Source: CAHJXF01 sp038240015 (lineage in GTDB: Bacteria; Pseudomonadota; Gammaproteobacteria; Burkholderiales; Burkholderiaceae_D). Taken from it: a stretch of DNA of 40,741 bases. Of the stretch, positions 7,102-16,021 are shown one piece after another. The stretch's first letter is position 1. The number at the start of each line of letters is the position of its first letter. A program made the position numbers and the translations under genes. The notes below the pieces were generated by a model. That model did not search any database, was not told the DNA's origin, and saw nothing but the letters and a program-made list of their open reading frames with translations. The DNA lies in assembly GCA_038240015.1 (NCBI GenBank), contig JBBSEF010000023.1:1-40741 (forward strand), given 5' to 3'.

Positions 7102-7121
7102 AATAGCACGATCGTTCTATT
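7102..7121. promoter_or_regulatory. 20-bp palindrome upstream of etfB, TetR-type operator candidate
   Basis: AATAGCACGATCGTTCTATT is a dyad with one mismatched pair. It is flanked by CGGCGG (7091-7096) and CCGCCG (7122-7127), which are themselves complementary. The spacing and the ACG-CGT centre are typical of operators of TetR-family regulators of fatty-acid degradation in betaproteobacteria (FadP/PsrA type). On the etfB strand it overlaps a possible -10 (TATTCT). The identity of the regulator is inference. Confidence 0.55.
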
Positions 7122-7147
7122 CCGCCGATGGACGCATCAAGGAAAGC

Positions 7148-8134
7148 TCAGTGCTCGCTCAATGTCTTCACATGGGCGGCAACGCTGCGTCCGAGCGCGG
7201 ACAGGTTGTAGCCGCCTTCGAGCGAGCTGACGACGCGGCCCTCGGCGTGGCGCTCTGCCAGATCCATCAGCTTCTCGGTCATCCACACGTAGTCGGCCTC
7301 GACCAGACGCATCTGGCCGAGGTCGTCTTCGCGATGCGCGTCGAAGCCGGCGGAGATGAAGATCATCTGCGGGCGAAACGCCTCGAGCGCCGGCAACCAC
7401 CTGGACTCGACCACCGCGCGCACCGCATCGCCGCCCGAATACGCGGGCAGGGGCACGTTGATCATGTTCTTCGCCGGACGGTCGGTGCCGCTGTACGGAT
7501 AGAACGGATGCTGGAAGAAGCTCGTCATCAGCACGCGCTCGTCGCCCGCAAAAATGTCCTCGGTGCCGTTGCCGTGATGGACGTCGAAGTCGACGATCGC
7601 CACGCGCTCGAGCCCGTGCACGTCGAGCGCGCGGCGCGCGGCGACCGCGATGTTGTTGATGAAGCAGAAACCCATCGCATGCGTGCGCGTCGCGTGATGA
7701 CCCGGTGGCCGCACGTTGCAGAACGCGTTGCGTGCGCGGCCTTCGATCACCGCGTCGGTCGCGGCGACCGCGGCGCCGGCCGCGCGCCACACCGCGCGCA
7801 CGGTGGCCGGACACATCATCGTGTCCGCGTCGAGAGCGGAATAACCCGACTCGGGTGCTGCGTCGCGGATTTCGTCGAGATGATGTTGGGTGTGGACGCG
7901 CAGCAGATCGGCGTCGTCGGCCAGCGGCACGTCTTCATGCATGACGAGGTCGATCAGGCTGCTTGCGATCATGCGGTCTTCGATCGCGGCCAGGCGCGCG
8001 GGACACTCGGGATGCCACGAGCCCATTTCGTGAGCCGAGCAATCGGCGTGCGAGTACCACGCCGTGGTCGTTGCGCGGGTTGTGCGCGTTGCGCGAGGCG
8101 TGATACCGACAGAATCTTCCATGAGTGTGTTCAC
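7148..8134 (-). CDS. Histone deacetylase family protein (class II-like amidohydrolase)
   Basis: This 328-residue protein has all the zinc-dependent deacetylase marks. RPPGHHA gives the paired histidines at 146-147. VDFDVHHGNGT supplies metal ligands Asp184 and His186, and SAGFDAH supplies Asp265. The glycine-rich GGYN near 307-310 carries the catalytic tyrosine. In bacteria this family removes acetyl groups from small amines such as acetylpolyamines, or from proteins; the substrate here is not fixed by sequence. The start could be the GTG at 8134 or the ATG at 8122, both in frame and without a strong ribosome-binding site. It is divergent from the MoxR gene with a 93-base shared upstream region, and close to etfB without obvious coupling. 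Confidence 0.92.
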   Translation of the reverse strand: MNTLMEDSVGITPRATRTTRATTTAWYSHADCSAHEMGSWHPECPARLAAIEDRMIASSLIDLVMHEDVPLADDADLLRVHTQHHLDEIRDAAPESGYSALDADTMMCPATVRAVWRAAGAAVAATDAVIEGRARNAFCNVRPPGHHATRTHAMGFCFINNIAVAARRALDVHGLERVAIVDFDVHHGNGTEDIFAGDERVLMTSFFQHPFYPYSGTDRPAKNMINVPLPAYSGGDAVRAVVESRWLPALEAFRPQMIFISAGFDAHREDDLGQMRLVEADYVWMTEKLMDLAERHAEGRVVSSLEGGYNLSALGRSVAAHVKTLSEH

Positions 8135-8227
8135 GATGAGGCGGGCGTGCGGAGCGGTTGATTATGCCCGAGCGAACGCGGCGCGTGCGGGGAGGCCGGG
8201 CTCGTTCGCCGGCGTTGCGAACAGGCC

Positions 8228-9196
8228 ATGCGAAAATCGGCGCCCATGCACAAATCCCTCGACGCTCTCATCGCGCAAGTCTCCGAAGTGATCCTCGGCA
8301 AGGACGTTGCGATCCGCCAATGCGTCACTTGTCTGCTCGCGGGCGGACACCTGTTGATCGAAGACCTTCCCGGCGTCGGCAAGACCACGCTTGCGCACGC
8401 GCTCGCGGTCTCGCTCGGCCTGCGTTTCTCGCGCGTGCAATTCACCAGCGACCTGCTGCCGACCGATATCGTCGGCGTGTCCGTTTACGAACGGCGCGAA
8501 GATGGGGCATCGGCTTCCGGACCGATGGGCCGCTTCGTCTTCCACCCCGGCCCGATCTTCTCCGAGATCCTGCTTGCCGATGAAGTCAATCGCGCCACGC
8601 CCAAGACGCAGAGCGCGTTGCTCGAAGCGATGGAGGAACGCCAGGTCTCGTCGGACGGCGCGACCCGCGCGTTGCCCGAGCCCTTCTTCGTGATCGCCAC
8701 GCAAAATCCCTTTCATCAGATCGGCACCTTTCCGCTGCCCGAGTCGCAGCTCGATCGCTTTCTGATGTGCATCGCGCTCGGCTATCCCGATGCGCGCGCC
8801 GAACGCGCGTTGCTCGAAGGCGAAGACCGCCGCCTGTTGATGAAGAGGCTCGCCCGCATCCTCGATCCCGCGCAGTTGCTCGCGCTGCAGGCCGAGGTCC
8901 GCAGCGTCCACGCATCGTCGGCTCTGCTCGACTACATCCAGGCGCTGGTCGCGGCGACTCGTCATTCGGCGACCTTTGCGGAAGGCCTGTCGCCGCGCGG
9001 CGCGTTGTCGCTGCTGGCCGCCGCGCGTGCGTGGGCGCTGCTCGCGCAGCGCGATCACGTGCTGCCCGAAGACGTGCAGGCGGTGTGGGTGGCGGTCGTC
9101 AACCATCGGCTGCGGCCGCTCGCACCGAGCGGCGCGTCGCACGTTGCGCAGCGCGAGTCGGCGTTGCAGTTGCTTGCGACCGTGCCGGTTTCCTGA
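8228..9196 (+). CDS. MoxR-type AAA+ ATPase
   Basis: This 322-residue ATPase has Walker A (LPGVGKTTLA, about 48-57), Walker B (ILLADEVNRA, about 114-123), sensor 1 (FVIATQNP) and the MoxR-specific stretch GTFPLPESQLDRF. MoxR proteins act as chaperone-like ATPases for maturation of complexes, usually with a DUF58 protein encoded next door, as here. The ATG at 8228 was used; an ATG six codons later (8246) is also possible. It is the first gene of a compact plus-strand unit, MoxR - DUF58 - TgpA - MltB, with gaps of 8 bases, a 4-base overlap and 1 base. This indicates one transcript and a job in the cell envelope. Confidence 0.93.
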   Translation: MRKSAPMHKSLDALIAQVSEVILGKDVAIRQCVTCLLAGGHLLIEDLPGVGKTTLAHALAVSLGLRFSRVQFTSDLLPTDIVGVSVYERREDGASASGPMGRFVFHPGPIFSEILLADEVNRATPKTQSALLEAMEERQVSSDGATRALPEPFFVIATQNPFHQIGTFPLPESQLDRFLMCIALGYPDARAERALLEGEDRRLLMKRLARILDPAQLLALQAEVRSVHASSALLDYIQALVAATRHSATFAEGLSPRGALSLLAAARAWALLAQRDHVLPEDVQAVWVAVVNHRLRPLAPSGASHVAQRESALQLLATVPVS

Positions 9197-9204
9197 AGAC
9201 GACG

Positions 9205-10242
9205 GTGAACTCGTCGACGCCCTCTGCACCGACCTCGTCGGGTCTGCGCGCGCGCCTGACGCGTACGCGCGTCGGTCGGCGCGTCGCGACGATGATCTTT
9301 CAACCGCGCGGCGCGGAATCGGGCGAAGTCTTCCTCAATCAGCGCCGCGTCTTCATCCTTCCGACGCGCGCGGGCCTGTTGCTCGCGGTCATGCTGATCG
9401 CGCTGCTGCTCGGCTCGATCAACTATTCGTTGTCGCTCGGCTTCGCGCTGACCTTCATGGTCGTCGGCGTCGCGTGGATCGGGATGTTGCTGACGTTTCG
9501 CAATCTCGCGCATCTGCATCTGCGGCCGCTGCGGGTCGATCCTGTGTTCGCGGGCGAGCCCGCCGACTATCGGCTGGTGATTCGCAATGCGGCTGCGTTC
9601 GATCGTTATGCGATCGAGCTCCGATGCGAGGGACTCGCGCAGGGTGTCCCTTGCGATCCCGCCGCGGGGCTTGAAGAGGACGTGACGATCCCGGTGCCGA
9701 CCATGCGCCGCGGCCTGAATCCGATGCCGCGCATCACGCTCGCGACGCGCTTTCCGCTCGGCCTGTGGCGCGCGTGGAGCTACTGGCAGCCCGCACTTTC
9801 CGCGCTGGTCTATCCGCGTCCCGCCGAGCCGGGCGTACCGCTGCCGTTCGCCGAAGGCGATGGTCGCGAAGCGCACGCGCATCGCGTGCGCAGCAGCGAA
9901 GACTTCGCGGGACTGCGCGCGTACGCGGCGGGCGATCCGGTGCGGCACATCGCGTGGCGCGCGATGGCGCGCAATCCCGAAGGGCGACCGCTCACCAAGA
10001 TGTTCGACGGCGGCGCGAGCGGCGAGGTGTGGTTGAGCCTCGATGCAGCGCTCGCGCATGCTGCGGTTGTGCAGGCCGGCGAAACCGAGGCCGCTCTTTC
10101 GATCGTCGCGCGCTGGGTGCTCGATGCCGAAGCGCAGGCGATCCGTTACGGGCTGCGCTTGCCCGATGTGCGCATCGCACCGAATCGCGGTCGCGCGCAT
10201 CGCGCGGCCTGCCTCGAAGCGCTCGCGCTGTTCACGCGATGA
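9205..10242 (+). CDS. DUF58 domain membrane protein
   Basis: The frame opens at a GTG 8 bases after the MoxR stop and gives 345 residues; an ATG at 9291 would give a shorter form. Two adjacent hydrophobic segments (AGLLLAVMLIALLLGSINY and LGFALTFMVVGVAWIGMLL) anchor the N-terminus in the membrane. The DUF58 core follows, with the hallmark RSSEDFAGLRAYAAGDPVRHIAWRAMARN at about residues 232-260 and then a VWA-like segment (EVWLSLDAALA). In known gene sets the DUF58 protein is the partner of the MoxR ATPase and sits beside a membrane transglutaminase, the order found here. The molecular function is not established. Confidence 0.88.
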   Translation: MNSSTPSAPTSSGLRARLTRTRVGRRVATMIFQPRGAESGEVFLNQRRVFILPTRAGLLLAVMLIALLLGSINYSLSLGFALTFMVVGVAWIGMLLTFRNLAHLHLRPLRVDPVFAGEPADYRLVIRNAAAFDRYAIELRCEGLAQGVPCDPAAGLEEDVTIPVPTMRRGLNPMPRITLATRFPLGLWRAWSYWQPALSALVYPRPAEPGVPLPFAEGDGREAHAHRVRSSEDFAGLRAYAAGDPVRHIAWRAMARNPEGRPLTKMFDGGASGEVWLSLDAALAHAAVVQAGETEAALSIVARWVLDAEAQAIRYGLRLPDVRIAPNRGRAHRAACLEALALFTR

Positions 10243-12512
10243 GCAGGTCGCCTCACATGTCCGCGTTATCGTCACGGTCCGCCTCCGCGCCATTGCTCGC
10301 TGTCGCCAAGCGCGGCCGCCTCGTGCCGCGCATCGCTGCGGCTATCGCGCGACGCGAGCGCGAGGTGCGCGACGTCCTGTGGTTGCTGCTGACGCTCGCG
10401 TGGGTGCTGGCCCCGCACGCTCTGGTGCTGCCGTTGTGGGTCAGCGTTTCGGTCGCGGCCCTGGTCGCGTGGCGTGCGTGGATCACGTGGCGCGGTCGTC
10501 GCTTGCCGCATCGCCTGTTGCCGATGGTGTTGACGTGCGTCGCGGGCATCGCGGTCTGGTTGCAGTATCGAACCATCTTCGGCAAGGACGCGGGCGTCGC
10601 ATTCGTGGTGCTGTTGCTCGGCCTGAAACTGCTCGAGATGCGCACGCGCCGCGACATCTTCGTCGTGATCTTCCTCAGCCTGTTCGTGATGCTGACGGCG
10701 CTGTTCGAATCGCAATCGATGGCGATGGCGGGCGTGTTGCTGGTCGGTCTGTGGATGCTCGTCACCGCGCTGGTCTCGGCGCAGTTCGCGGCGCGTGAGC
10801 CGCGCTGGCGCGTCAAGGCGACGATCGCCGCTCGGCTCGTTGCCTATGCGCTGCCGTTGATGGCGGTGTTGTTCGTATTCTTTCCGCGCATCGAAGGACC
10901 GCTGTGGGGATTGCCGAGCGACGCCTATGCCGCGAAGACCGGCCTGTCCGAGAGCATGTCGCCGGGCAGCTTCGCTCGCTTGTCCGAGTCGCGCGAGATG
11001 GCGTTTCGCGCGCACTTCACCGGTCGCGTCCCCGTTCCTGCCGAACGCTACTGGCGTGGGCCCGTCCTCGGCGCGTTCGATGGACGCACCTGGACGCCGA
11101 TTGCGGAACGCCCGCGCGGATTGGACAGCACCACGCGCGACGTCGCGCCCGCGTTGCACGACATTCCGCGCAACATCGCGCGCAACGCGGCGCACAACAT
11201 CACGGTCGACCCCGCATCGGCGGTGGACTACGAAGTGACGCTCGAACCGAGCAATCGTCCCTGGTTGTTCACGCTCGATATTCTTCGCGTGCGGCCTGCG
11301 TCGAATGCGTTCATCACGCGCGTGCGCCCGGATCTTCAAGTCGTTGCCGAAAGCCTGGTTCACGATCGCGTTCTCTACACCGCGCGTTCGTACACCCGCT
11401 ATCGAGTCGATGCAAACGACAGCCGGGCGCGTCTGCAGGAATGGCTCGAGTTGCCGCCGAGCTTCAATCCGCGCACGCATGCGTTCGCCGCGCAGTTGCA
11501 GGCCCAGGAGAGTCGCGATGACAAGAGCACGAATGGCGTCATCGACGAGGCGCGTCACAACCGCAGACTGATCGATCGCGTCATGACGATGATCCGAGCG
11601 CAAGGCTTCGTCTATACGCTCGAACCGCCGGCGCTCGGTCGCGAATCGGTCGATGAGTTTCTGTTCGATATCCGGCGCGGCTACTGCGAACACTATGCGA
11701 GCGCCTTCGTGGTGTTGATGCGCGCACTCGACATCCCGGCGCGCGTCGTCACCGGCTATCAGGGCGGCGAGATCAATCCGGTCGACGGATTTCTCGAAGT
11801 CAGGCAGCGTGATGCGCACGCGTGGGCCGAGGTATGGCTGCCCGGCCAGGGTTGGGTGCGTGTCGATCCCACCGCCGCGGTCGCGCCCGATCGCATCGAG
11901 CGCGGTGCGGCCGATGCGCTCGGCGATGCGCAGGGCTTCGCCGGCTTCGTGGCTTCCGGCTCGTGGCTGTCGAACCTGCTGCAGAAAACGCGCTTCAATT
12001 GGGATGCGATCGGCAACACCTGGAACCAGTGGATCCTCGCGTACAACGCCGATCGGCAGAGCGGCCTGTTGTCGGGACTCGGCATCGAGAAGATCGATTG
12101 GCAGACGCTGACGATCGCATTGATCGTCGCGTTCGGGGCGCTCTTGGCCGGCATCGGCGCACTGACCCTGTTTAGTCGCGTCAAGCCCGATCCGATCGCA
12201 ACGCTGTACAACCAGGCGTGCGCGACGCTGGCGCGGGCGGCGCGGCGCGGCGCCGCATCACATACGCTCGCGAACGCATCCGCGAACGTGCCCGCGCCCG
12301 ACGGGTCATCGAGCGAGCGCCGCGCGTCCGAAGGGCCGCGCGCCTATCTCGCGCGGATTCGCGATCGGTTGCCCGAGGCGCTGCGGATGCGAGCCGATAC
12401 CACCATCGCACTCTACGAACAACTGCGCTATGCGCGACACCAAGCCGACGCAGCCGGCGCGGCTCTGTTGGGTGCGCGCTTCGCCGCAAGCGTCGCCGCA
12501 TTGCGCGTCTGA
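10239..12512 (+). CDS. tgpA: TgpA-like membrane transglutaminase (DUF3488 plus transglutaminase core)
   Basis: Starting at the ATG that overlaps the DUF58 stop (ATGA), the protein has 757 residues. The N-terminal 200 residues form several transmembrane helices of the DUF3488 domain. A periplasmic part follows with a transglutaminase-like fold: RRGYCEHYASAFV, QRDAHAWAEVW and GWVRVDPT give the catalytic triad Cys483, His527 and Asp543. After this a further membrane helix (about 625-650) precedes a cytoplasmic C-terminal domain (DUF4129-like). The Pseudomonas aeruginosa homologue TgpA is an essential envelope protein with a periplasmic transglutaminase domain. Its neighbours, the MoxR ATPase, DUF58 and the murein transglycosylase MltB, support a role in envelope maintenance. 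Confidence 0.92.
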   Translation: MSRSPHMSALSSRSASAPLLAVAKRGRLVPRIAAAIARREREVRDVLWLLLTLAWVLAPHALVLPLWVSVSVAALVAWRAWITWRGRRLPHRLLPMVLTCVAGIAVWLQYRTIFGKDAGVAFVVLLLGLKLLEMRTRRDIFVVIFLSLFVMLTALFESQSMAMAGVLLVGLWMLVTALVSAQFAAREPRWRVKATIAARLVAYALPLMAVLFVFFPRIEGPLWGLPSDAYAAKTGLSESMSPGSFARLSESREMAFRAHFTGRVPVPAERYWRGPVLGAFDGRTWTPIAERPRGLDSTTRDVAPALHDIPRNIARNAAHNITVDPASAVDYEVTLEPSNRPWLFTLDILRVRPASNAFITRVRPDLQVVAESLVHDRVLYTARSYTRYRVDANDSRARLQEWLELPPSFNPRTHAFAAQLQAQESRDDKSTNGVIDEARHNRRLIDRVMTMIRAQGFVYTLEPPALGRESVDEFLFDIRRGYCEHYASAFVVLMRALDIPARVVTGYQGGEINPVDGFLEVRQRDAHAWAEVWLPGQGWVRVDPTAAVAPDRIERGAADALGDAQGFAGFVASGSWLSNLLQKTRFNWDAIGNTWNQWILAYNADRQSGLLSGLGIEKIDWQTLTIALIVAFGALLAGIGALTLFSRVKPDPIATLYNQACATLARAARRGAASHTLANASANVPAPDGSSSERRASEGPRAYLARIRDRLPEALRMRADTTIALYEQLRYARHQADAAGAALLGARFAASVAALRV

Positions 12513-12513
12513 C

Positions 12514-13686
12514 ATGGCCATAGCTCGACGTCATTTCTGCGGCACTGCCGCCCTGTCGCTTGCGTTTCAACTCGCGCCCGGCATGGCCGCAACCGCGAGC
12601 CCTCGCGCTGCCATCGCGGCGAAGCATGCGCAGAAGCGTGCGCAGAAGAATCGCGCCTCCTCGAAGGCCCCGATCACACCCGACGATTATTCGCAGCGAG
12701 CCGAGGTGCTCGACTACATCGACGAACTGGTCGCACGCGAAGGCTTCGCGCGCGACTCTCTGATTCGTCTCTTCGCGCAGGCGCGCTACAGCGCGACCGC
12801 GGCGCGCTTGATGATGCCCGCAACCGTCAATGTCAGGCGCGACTGGAACGTCTATCGTGCGCGCTTCGTGGAGCCGGTGCGCCTGGGCTCGGGCTTCAGG
12901 TTCTGGGACGACCATGCCGGGCTGCTCAAGCGCGCCGAGCGCGACTTCGGCGTACCGCCGGAAATCGTCGTCGGCATCCTCGGGGTCGAGACCGTCTACG
13001 GTCGCAACACCGGCAGCTTTCGCGTGATCGACTCTTTGACCACGCTCGCGTTCGACTATCCGAACAAGGAGCGCGATCGCTCGTCGTTCTTTCGCGAGCA
13101 GCTCACCGATGCGTTGATCCTGACTCGCAACGAAACGCGCGACGCGCGCGACGTGAGCGCTACAGCGTCCGCAGTGACCGCACTACGAGGTTCGTATGCC
13201 GGCGCGATCGGCATGCCGCAGTTCATGCCGGGCAGCATCCTGCGTTATGCGGTGGACTACGACGGCGACGGCCGCATCGATCTGGTCGGCAGCGTGTCCG
13301 ACGTGATCGGCAGCGTGGCGAACTTTCTCTCGCGGCATGGATGGGTACGCGAACTGGCGACGCATGTGCCGCTGACGCGCGCGCAGAGCATCGATCCCCT
13401 GCAAGCGGCGAGCATCGCTTCGATGGTGAGCGCCGGGAGCGTGCCGAGCCTCGCCTATTCCGATCTGGCGTCGGTCGGATTCTCTTCGACTTTGCCCCCG
13501 CCCGACGCACCGCTCGCGCTGATCGATCTGCCCGGCGGCAGCGATGCGAACGGCAATGCGATTGTCGGCTACCTCGCGGGGACGCAGAACTTCCACGTGA
13601 TCACGCGCTACAACCGCAGCTACTTCTACGCGTTTTCGGTGATCGAGTTGGGCGGGACGATCAAGGCGCTACGCGACGCGCGGTGA
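12514..13686 (+). CDS. mltB: Membrane-bound lytic murein transglycosylase B
   Basis: This 390-residue protein matches the MltB/Slt35 family. PPEIVVGILGVETVYGRNTG places the catalytic glutamate at 159. Family blocks SLTTLAFDYP, SSFFREQLTDAL, YAGAIGMPQFMPGSILRYAVDYDGDGRIDL and SVANFLSRHGW follow. It cleaves glycan strands of peptidoglycan with formation of anhydro-muramic ends. The N-terminus (ARRHFCGTAALSLAF then PGMAATA) reads as a signal peptide with an RRxF twin-arginine-like start; a lipobox is not clear, so membrane anchoring through a lipid is not supported here. The start lies 1 base after the tgpA stop, so the two are co-translated. Confidence 0.93.
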   Translation: MAIARRHFCGTAALSLAFQLAPGMAATASPRAAIAAKHAQKRAQKNRASSKAPITPDDYSQRAEVLDYIDELVAREGFARDSLIRLFAQARYSATAARLMMPATVNVRRDWNVYRARFVEPVRLGSGFRFWDDHAGLLKRAERDFGVPPEIVVGILGVETVYGRNTGSFRVIDSLTTLAFDYPNKERDRSSFFREQLTDALILTRNETRDARDVSATASAVTALRGSYAGAIGMPQFMPGSILRYAVDYDGDGRIDLVGSVSDVIGSVANFLSRHGWVRELATHVPLTRAQSIDPLQAASIASMVSAGSVPSLAYSDLASVGFSSTLPPPDAPLALIDLPGGSDANGNAIVGYLAGTQNFHVITRYNRSYFYAFSVIELGGTIKALRDAR

Positions 13687-13690
13687 GCCA

Positions 13691-14131
13691 TTACCGCGGC
13701 CCCCAGATCGACGTCAGATCCGGCACCGAATACGCCGCTTCCTCCGCCGGCGCGCGCAACGCATCGACGTAGGCGCGAATCGCCTCGAGGTGTTCGGCAA
13801 TCAGGATGCGCCTGACGAAGTTTTCGTATTCGCGCTTGATCGATTCCTTGCCGGTATCGATGCGTTGCCACTTGCCGTCGGTCGCTCGAATCGAGATGCG
13901 ATAGGCGACCTGGATGTATTCGCCATTGACGCGAAAGCTGTTGGACTTGTTGACGCGATGGCGAATCGTGCCTTCGTCGACCAGCGGCTGGTACGACGCG
14001 AGCAACTCCTTGTGCAACAGCGCGCTCTTGCCGATCTTGCCGCGATGGCGCGCCTTGATGACCTCATAGAGACCCGGATGTTCGCCGATGAAGCGCTCCA
14101 GAATCGACTGCCTCGACTCTTCGATGTCCAT
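13691..14131 (-). CDS. Unknown protein, 146 residues
   Basis: I do not recognise a family. The protein is soluble and charged, without a signal peptide or membrane segment. A helical N-terminus (ESRQSILERFIGEHPGLYEVIKARHRGKIGKSALLHKEL) is followed by a strand-rich middle (FRVNGEYIQVAYRISIRATDGKWQRIDTG) and a helical C-terminus ending in VPDLTSIWGPR. Codon use is like that of the flanking genes, which supports a real gene. It is convergent with mltB, with 4 bases between the stop codons, and upstream on the same strand lies cysM. The many basic residues in the first third could allow nucleic-acid binding, but nothing shows this directly. Confidence 0.7.
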   Translation of the reverse strand: MDIEESRQSILERFIGEHPGLYEVIKARHRGKIGKSALLHKELLASYQPLVDEGTIRHRVNKSNSFRVNGEYIQVAYRISIRATDGKWQRIDTGKESIKREYENFVRRILIAEHLEAIRAYVDALRAPAEEAAYSVPDLTSIWGPR

Positions 14132-14226
14132 GTTCTTCCCGTGATCGGACCGGAAGTGCGGCGACTACGATAACCCAGACTTGCGCGAAACGACCACAGT
14201 TCGAAACACAGTTCGCATCGAGTGTC

Positions 14227-15186
14227 TCAAGCCGGAAACACCCCGGTCGACAGATAGCGGTCTCCGCGATCGCACACGACGAAGACGATGGTTGCGTTCT
14301 CGACGGTCTCGGCGACGCGCAGCGCGATCACCAGTGCACCGGCCGCGGAGATGCCGCAGAAGATGCCTTCCTCGGCGGCCATGCGGCGCGCCATCGCCTC
14401 GGCATCGGCCTGGCTGACGTTCTCGGTTTGATCGACGCGCGACGCGTCGAAGATTTTCGGCAGGTAGGCCTCGGGCCATTTGCGTATGCCCGGAATCTGC
14501 GAACCCTCGTCGGGCTGTGCGCCGACGATGCGGATCGCGGGATTTTTTTCCTTCAGGAATTGCGACACGCCCATGATCGTTCCGGTAGTGCCCATGCTCG
14601 ATACGAAGTGCGTCACCGTGCCCTGGGTGCCGTGCCAGATTTCCGGGCCGGTCGTTTCATAGTGAGCACGCGGATTGTCGGGGTTGGCGAATTGATCGAG
14701 GATCAGCCCGCGGCCGTCTGCCTGCATCTTCTCGGCGAGATCGCGCGCGAACTCCATGCCGCCGTCCTTCGAGGTCAACACGATCTCGGCGCCGAATGCG
14801 CGCATCGTCTGACGCCGTTCCACCGACAGATGCTCGGGCATCACCAGCACCATGCGATAGCCGCGGATCGCAGCCGCCATCGCGAGCGCGATGCCGGTGT
14901 TGCCGCTGGTGGCTTCGATCAGCGTGTCGCCGGGCTTGATGGCGCCGCGCTCTTCGGCGCGCTTGATCATCGACAGCGCGGGTCTGTCCTTGACCGATCC
15001 CGCGGGATTGTTGCCTTCGAGCTTGCCGAGGATGACGTTGCTGCGCCTGTGGTTGCCTTGGCCCGGGATGCGAAGCAGCCGGACCAGCGGCGTGTTGCCG
15101 ATCGTGTCTTCGATGCTCGGGTATTGAATGTCCGCGACGATGCTCGCGTCGATGCGCGTCCGCTTGGGGGAGGCACTGGCCTGCAT
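14227..15186 (-). CDS. cysM: Cysteine synthase B (O-acetylserine sulfhydrylase)
   Basis: This PLP enzyme makes cysteine from O-acetylserine and sulfide or thiosulfate. Sequence marks are TIGNTPLVRL, the PLP lysine in NPAGSVKDR (Lys66), the substrate loop EATSGNTGIALAMAAAIRGYR, the phosphate-binding SSMGTTGTIMG, and GIFCGISAAGA. Residue spacing and the RKWPEAYLPKIFD stretch fit CysM better than CysK. The ATG at 15186 (319 residues) was chosen; a TTG ten codons upstream lies closer to the terminator of the neighbouring gene and is less likely. Gene order cysM next to a ComEA-like gene is common in Burkholderiales. Confidence 0.94.
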   Translation of the reverse strand: MQASASPKRTRIDASIVADIQYPSIEDTIGNTPLVRLLRIPGQGNHRRSNVILGKLEGNNPAGSVKDRPALSMIKRAEERGAIKPGDTLIEATSGNTGIALAMAAAIRGYRMVLVMPEHLSVERRQTMRAFGAEIVLTSKDGGMEFARDLAEKMQADGRGLILDQFANPDNPRAHYETTGPEIWHGTQGTVTHFVSSMGTTGTIMGVSQFLKEKNPAIRIVGAQPDEGSQIPGIRKWPEAYLPKIFDASRVDQTENVSQADAEAMARRMAAEEGIFCGISAAGALVIALRVAETVENATIVFVVCDRGDRYLSTGVFPA

Positions 15187-15250
15187 GAAATCGAACCTGC
15201 GATTCTGAAGGGGCAATCGCTGCGAAAGAGAAGGACCAGTGTAGCCATAA

Positions 15251-15281
15251 AAACCAAACCCCGCGCAGGCGGGGTCTGGTT
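15251..15281 (-). terminator. Rho-independent terminator of the ComEA-like gene
   Basis: On the minus strand a GC-rich stem (ACCCCGC / GCGGGGT, 15258-15264 with 15269-15275, 4-base loop) is followed by TTGGTTTTTAT. It lies 27 bases after the stop codon of the gene at 15302-16021. Confidence 0.8.
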
Positions 15282-15301
15282 GTACTCAAGCACGAGGGTG
15301 C

Positions 15302-16021
15302 CTATTTCTTGGTGGTCGTCGTGGTGTCGGTCGATGTCGTATCGTCCTTCTTCGACTTCGATTTCGATTTGGTCGTCTTGGTCTCGGTGGTCGCCGCGTC
15401 GGCTTCGGCCTTGCTCGGCTTCAGCATCGGCTTGGTCATCACCTTGGTTTCGGTGGTGGTCATGGCCGAGTCGGCCTTGCCATCCTTCTTTGTCGCCGTC
15501 GCCTTGGAGGCCTTGGTGTCGACCGTCGTGTCGGACGTGGTCGTGGCCGTTGTGCTCTTGGTCACAGCCGTGACGGGAGTCGCCGGCTTGGGCCTCGTGC
15601 CCGCGATCGTATCGACTTTCGAATTCGACTTCGCCGTCGAGTTGCTGCTCGTGTCAGTAGCCGCCGGGGCCATGGGTGTCGTGGTCTCCACCTTTTTGTT
15701 GGTGGTCTTGGTCGCCGCTTGCTCCATCGCAGGTGCATTGGACTTCGCCCGACCGCCCACCGTCAGACCGCCTTCGGACAGCTTGATCGAGTTCTTGTCG
15801 CCGATCCCCGAGACGCGCGTTTCGAGGTCGGCCCAGTCCTTGAAGTTGCCCTTCTTGCGTTCGGCGATGATCTTCGCGGAGATCACCGGGCCGATGCCCT
15901 TGATCGCCTCGAGTTGCGCCTGGTCGGCGCTGTTGACGTCGACGGCCGCGAACGCGAAGCCGGTCGCGGCGAAGCACGCGACGGCGATCGTCGCGAATGC
16001 AGCCATAAGTTTGCGAAACAT
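15302..16021 (-). CDS. Secreted ComEA-like helix-hairpin-helix protein with Thr/Lys-rich tail
   Basis: The start at 16021 has AGGAG at good distance and gives 239 residues beginning with a signal peptide (MFRKLMAAFATIAVACFAATGFAFA). Residues about 27-92 hold a ComEA-type helix-hairpin-helix (VDVNSADQAQLEAIKGIGPVISAKIIAERKKGNFKDWADLETRVSGIG), a fold that binds DNA and, in ComEA, draws incoming DNA into the periplasm. The rest, about 140 residues, is of low complexity and dominated by Thr, Ser, Lys and Ala, ending in an acidic and basic TTTTTKK tail. Typical ComEA-like proteins stop soon after the hairpin, so the tail is an unusual extension. A terminator follows. It may bind periplasmic or extracellular DNA; a competence role is inference. 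Confidence 0.85.
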   Translation of the reverse strand: MFRKLMAAFATIAVACFAATGFAFAAVDVNSADQAQLEAIKGIGPVISAKIIAERKKGNFKDWADLETRVSGIGDKNSIKLSEGGLTVGGRAKSNAPAMEQAATKTTNKKVETTTPMAPAATDTSSNSTAKSNSKVDTIAGTRPKPATPVTAVTKSTTATTTSDTTVDTKASKATATKKDGKADSAMTTTETKVMTKPMLKPSKAEADAATTETKTTKSKSKSKKDDTTSTDTTTTTKK

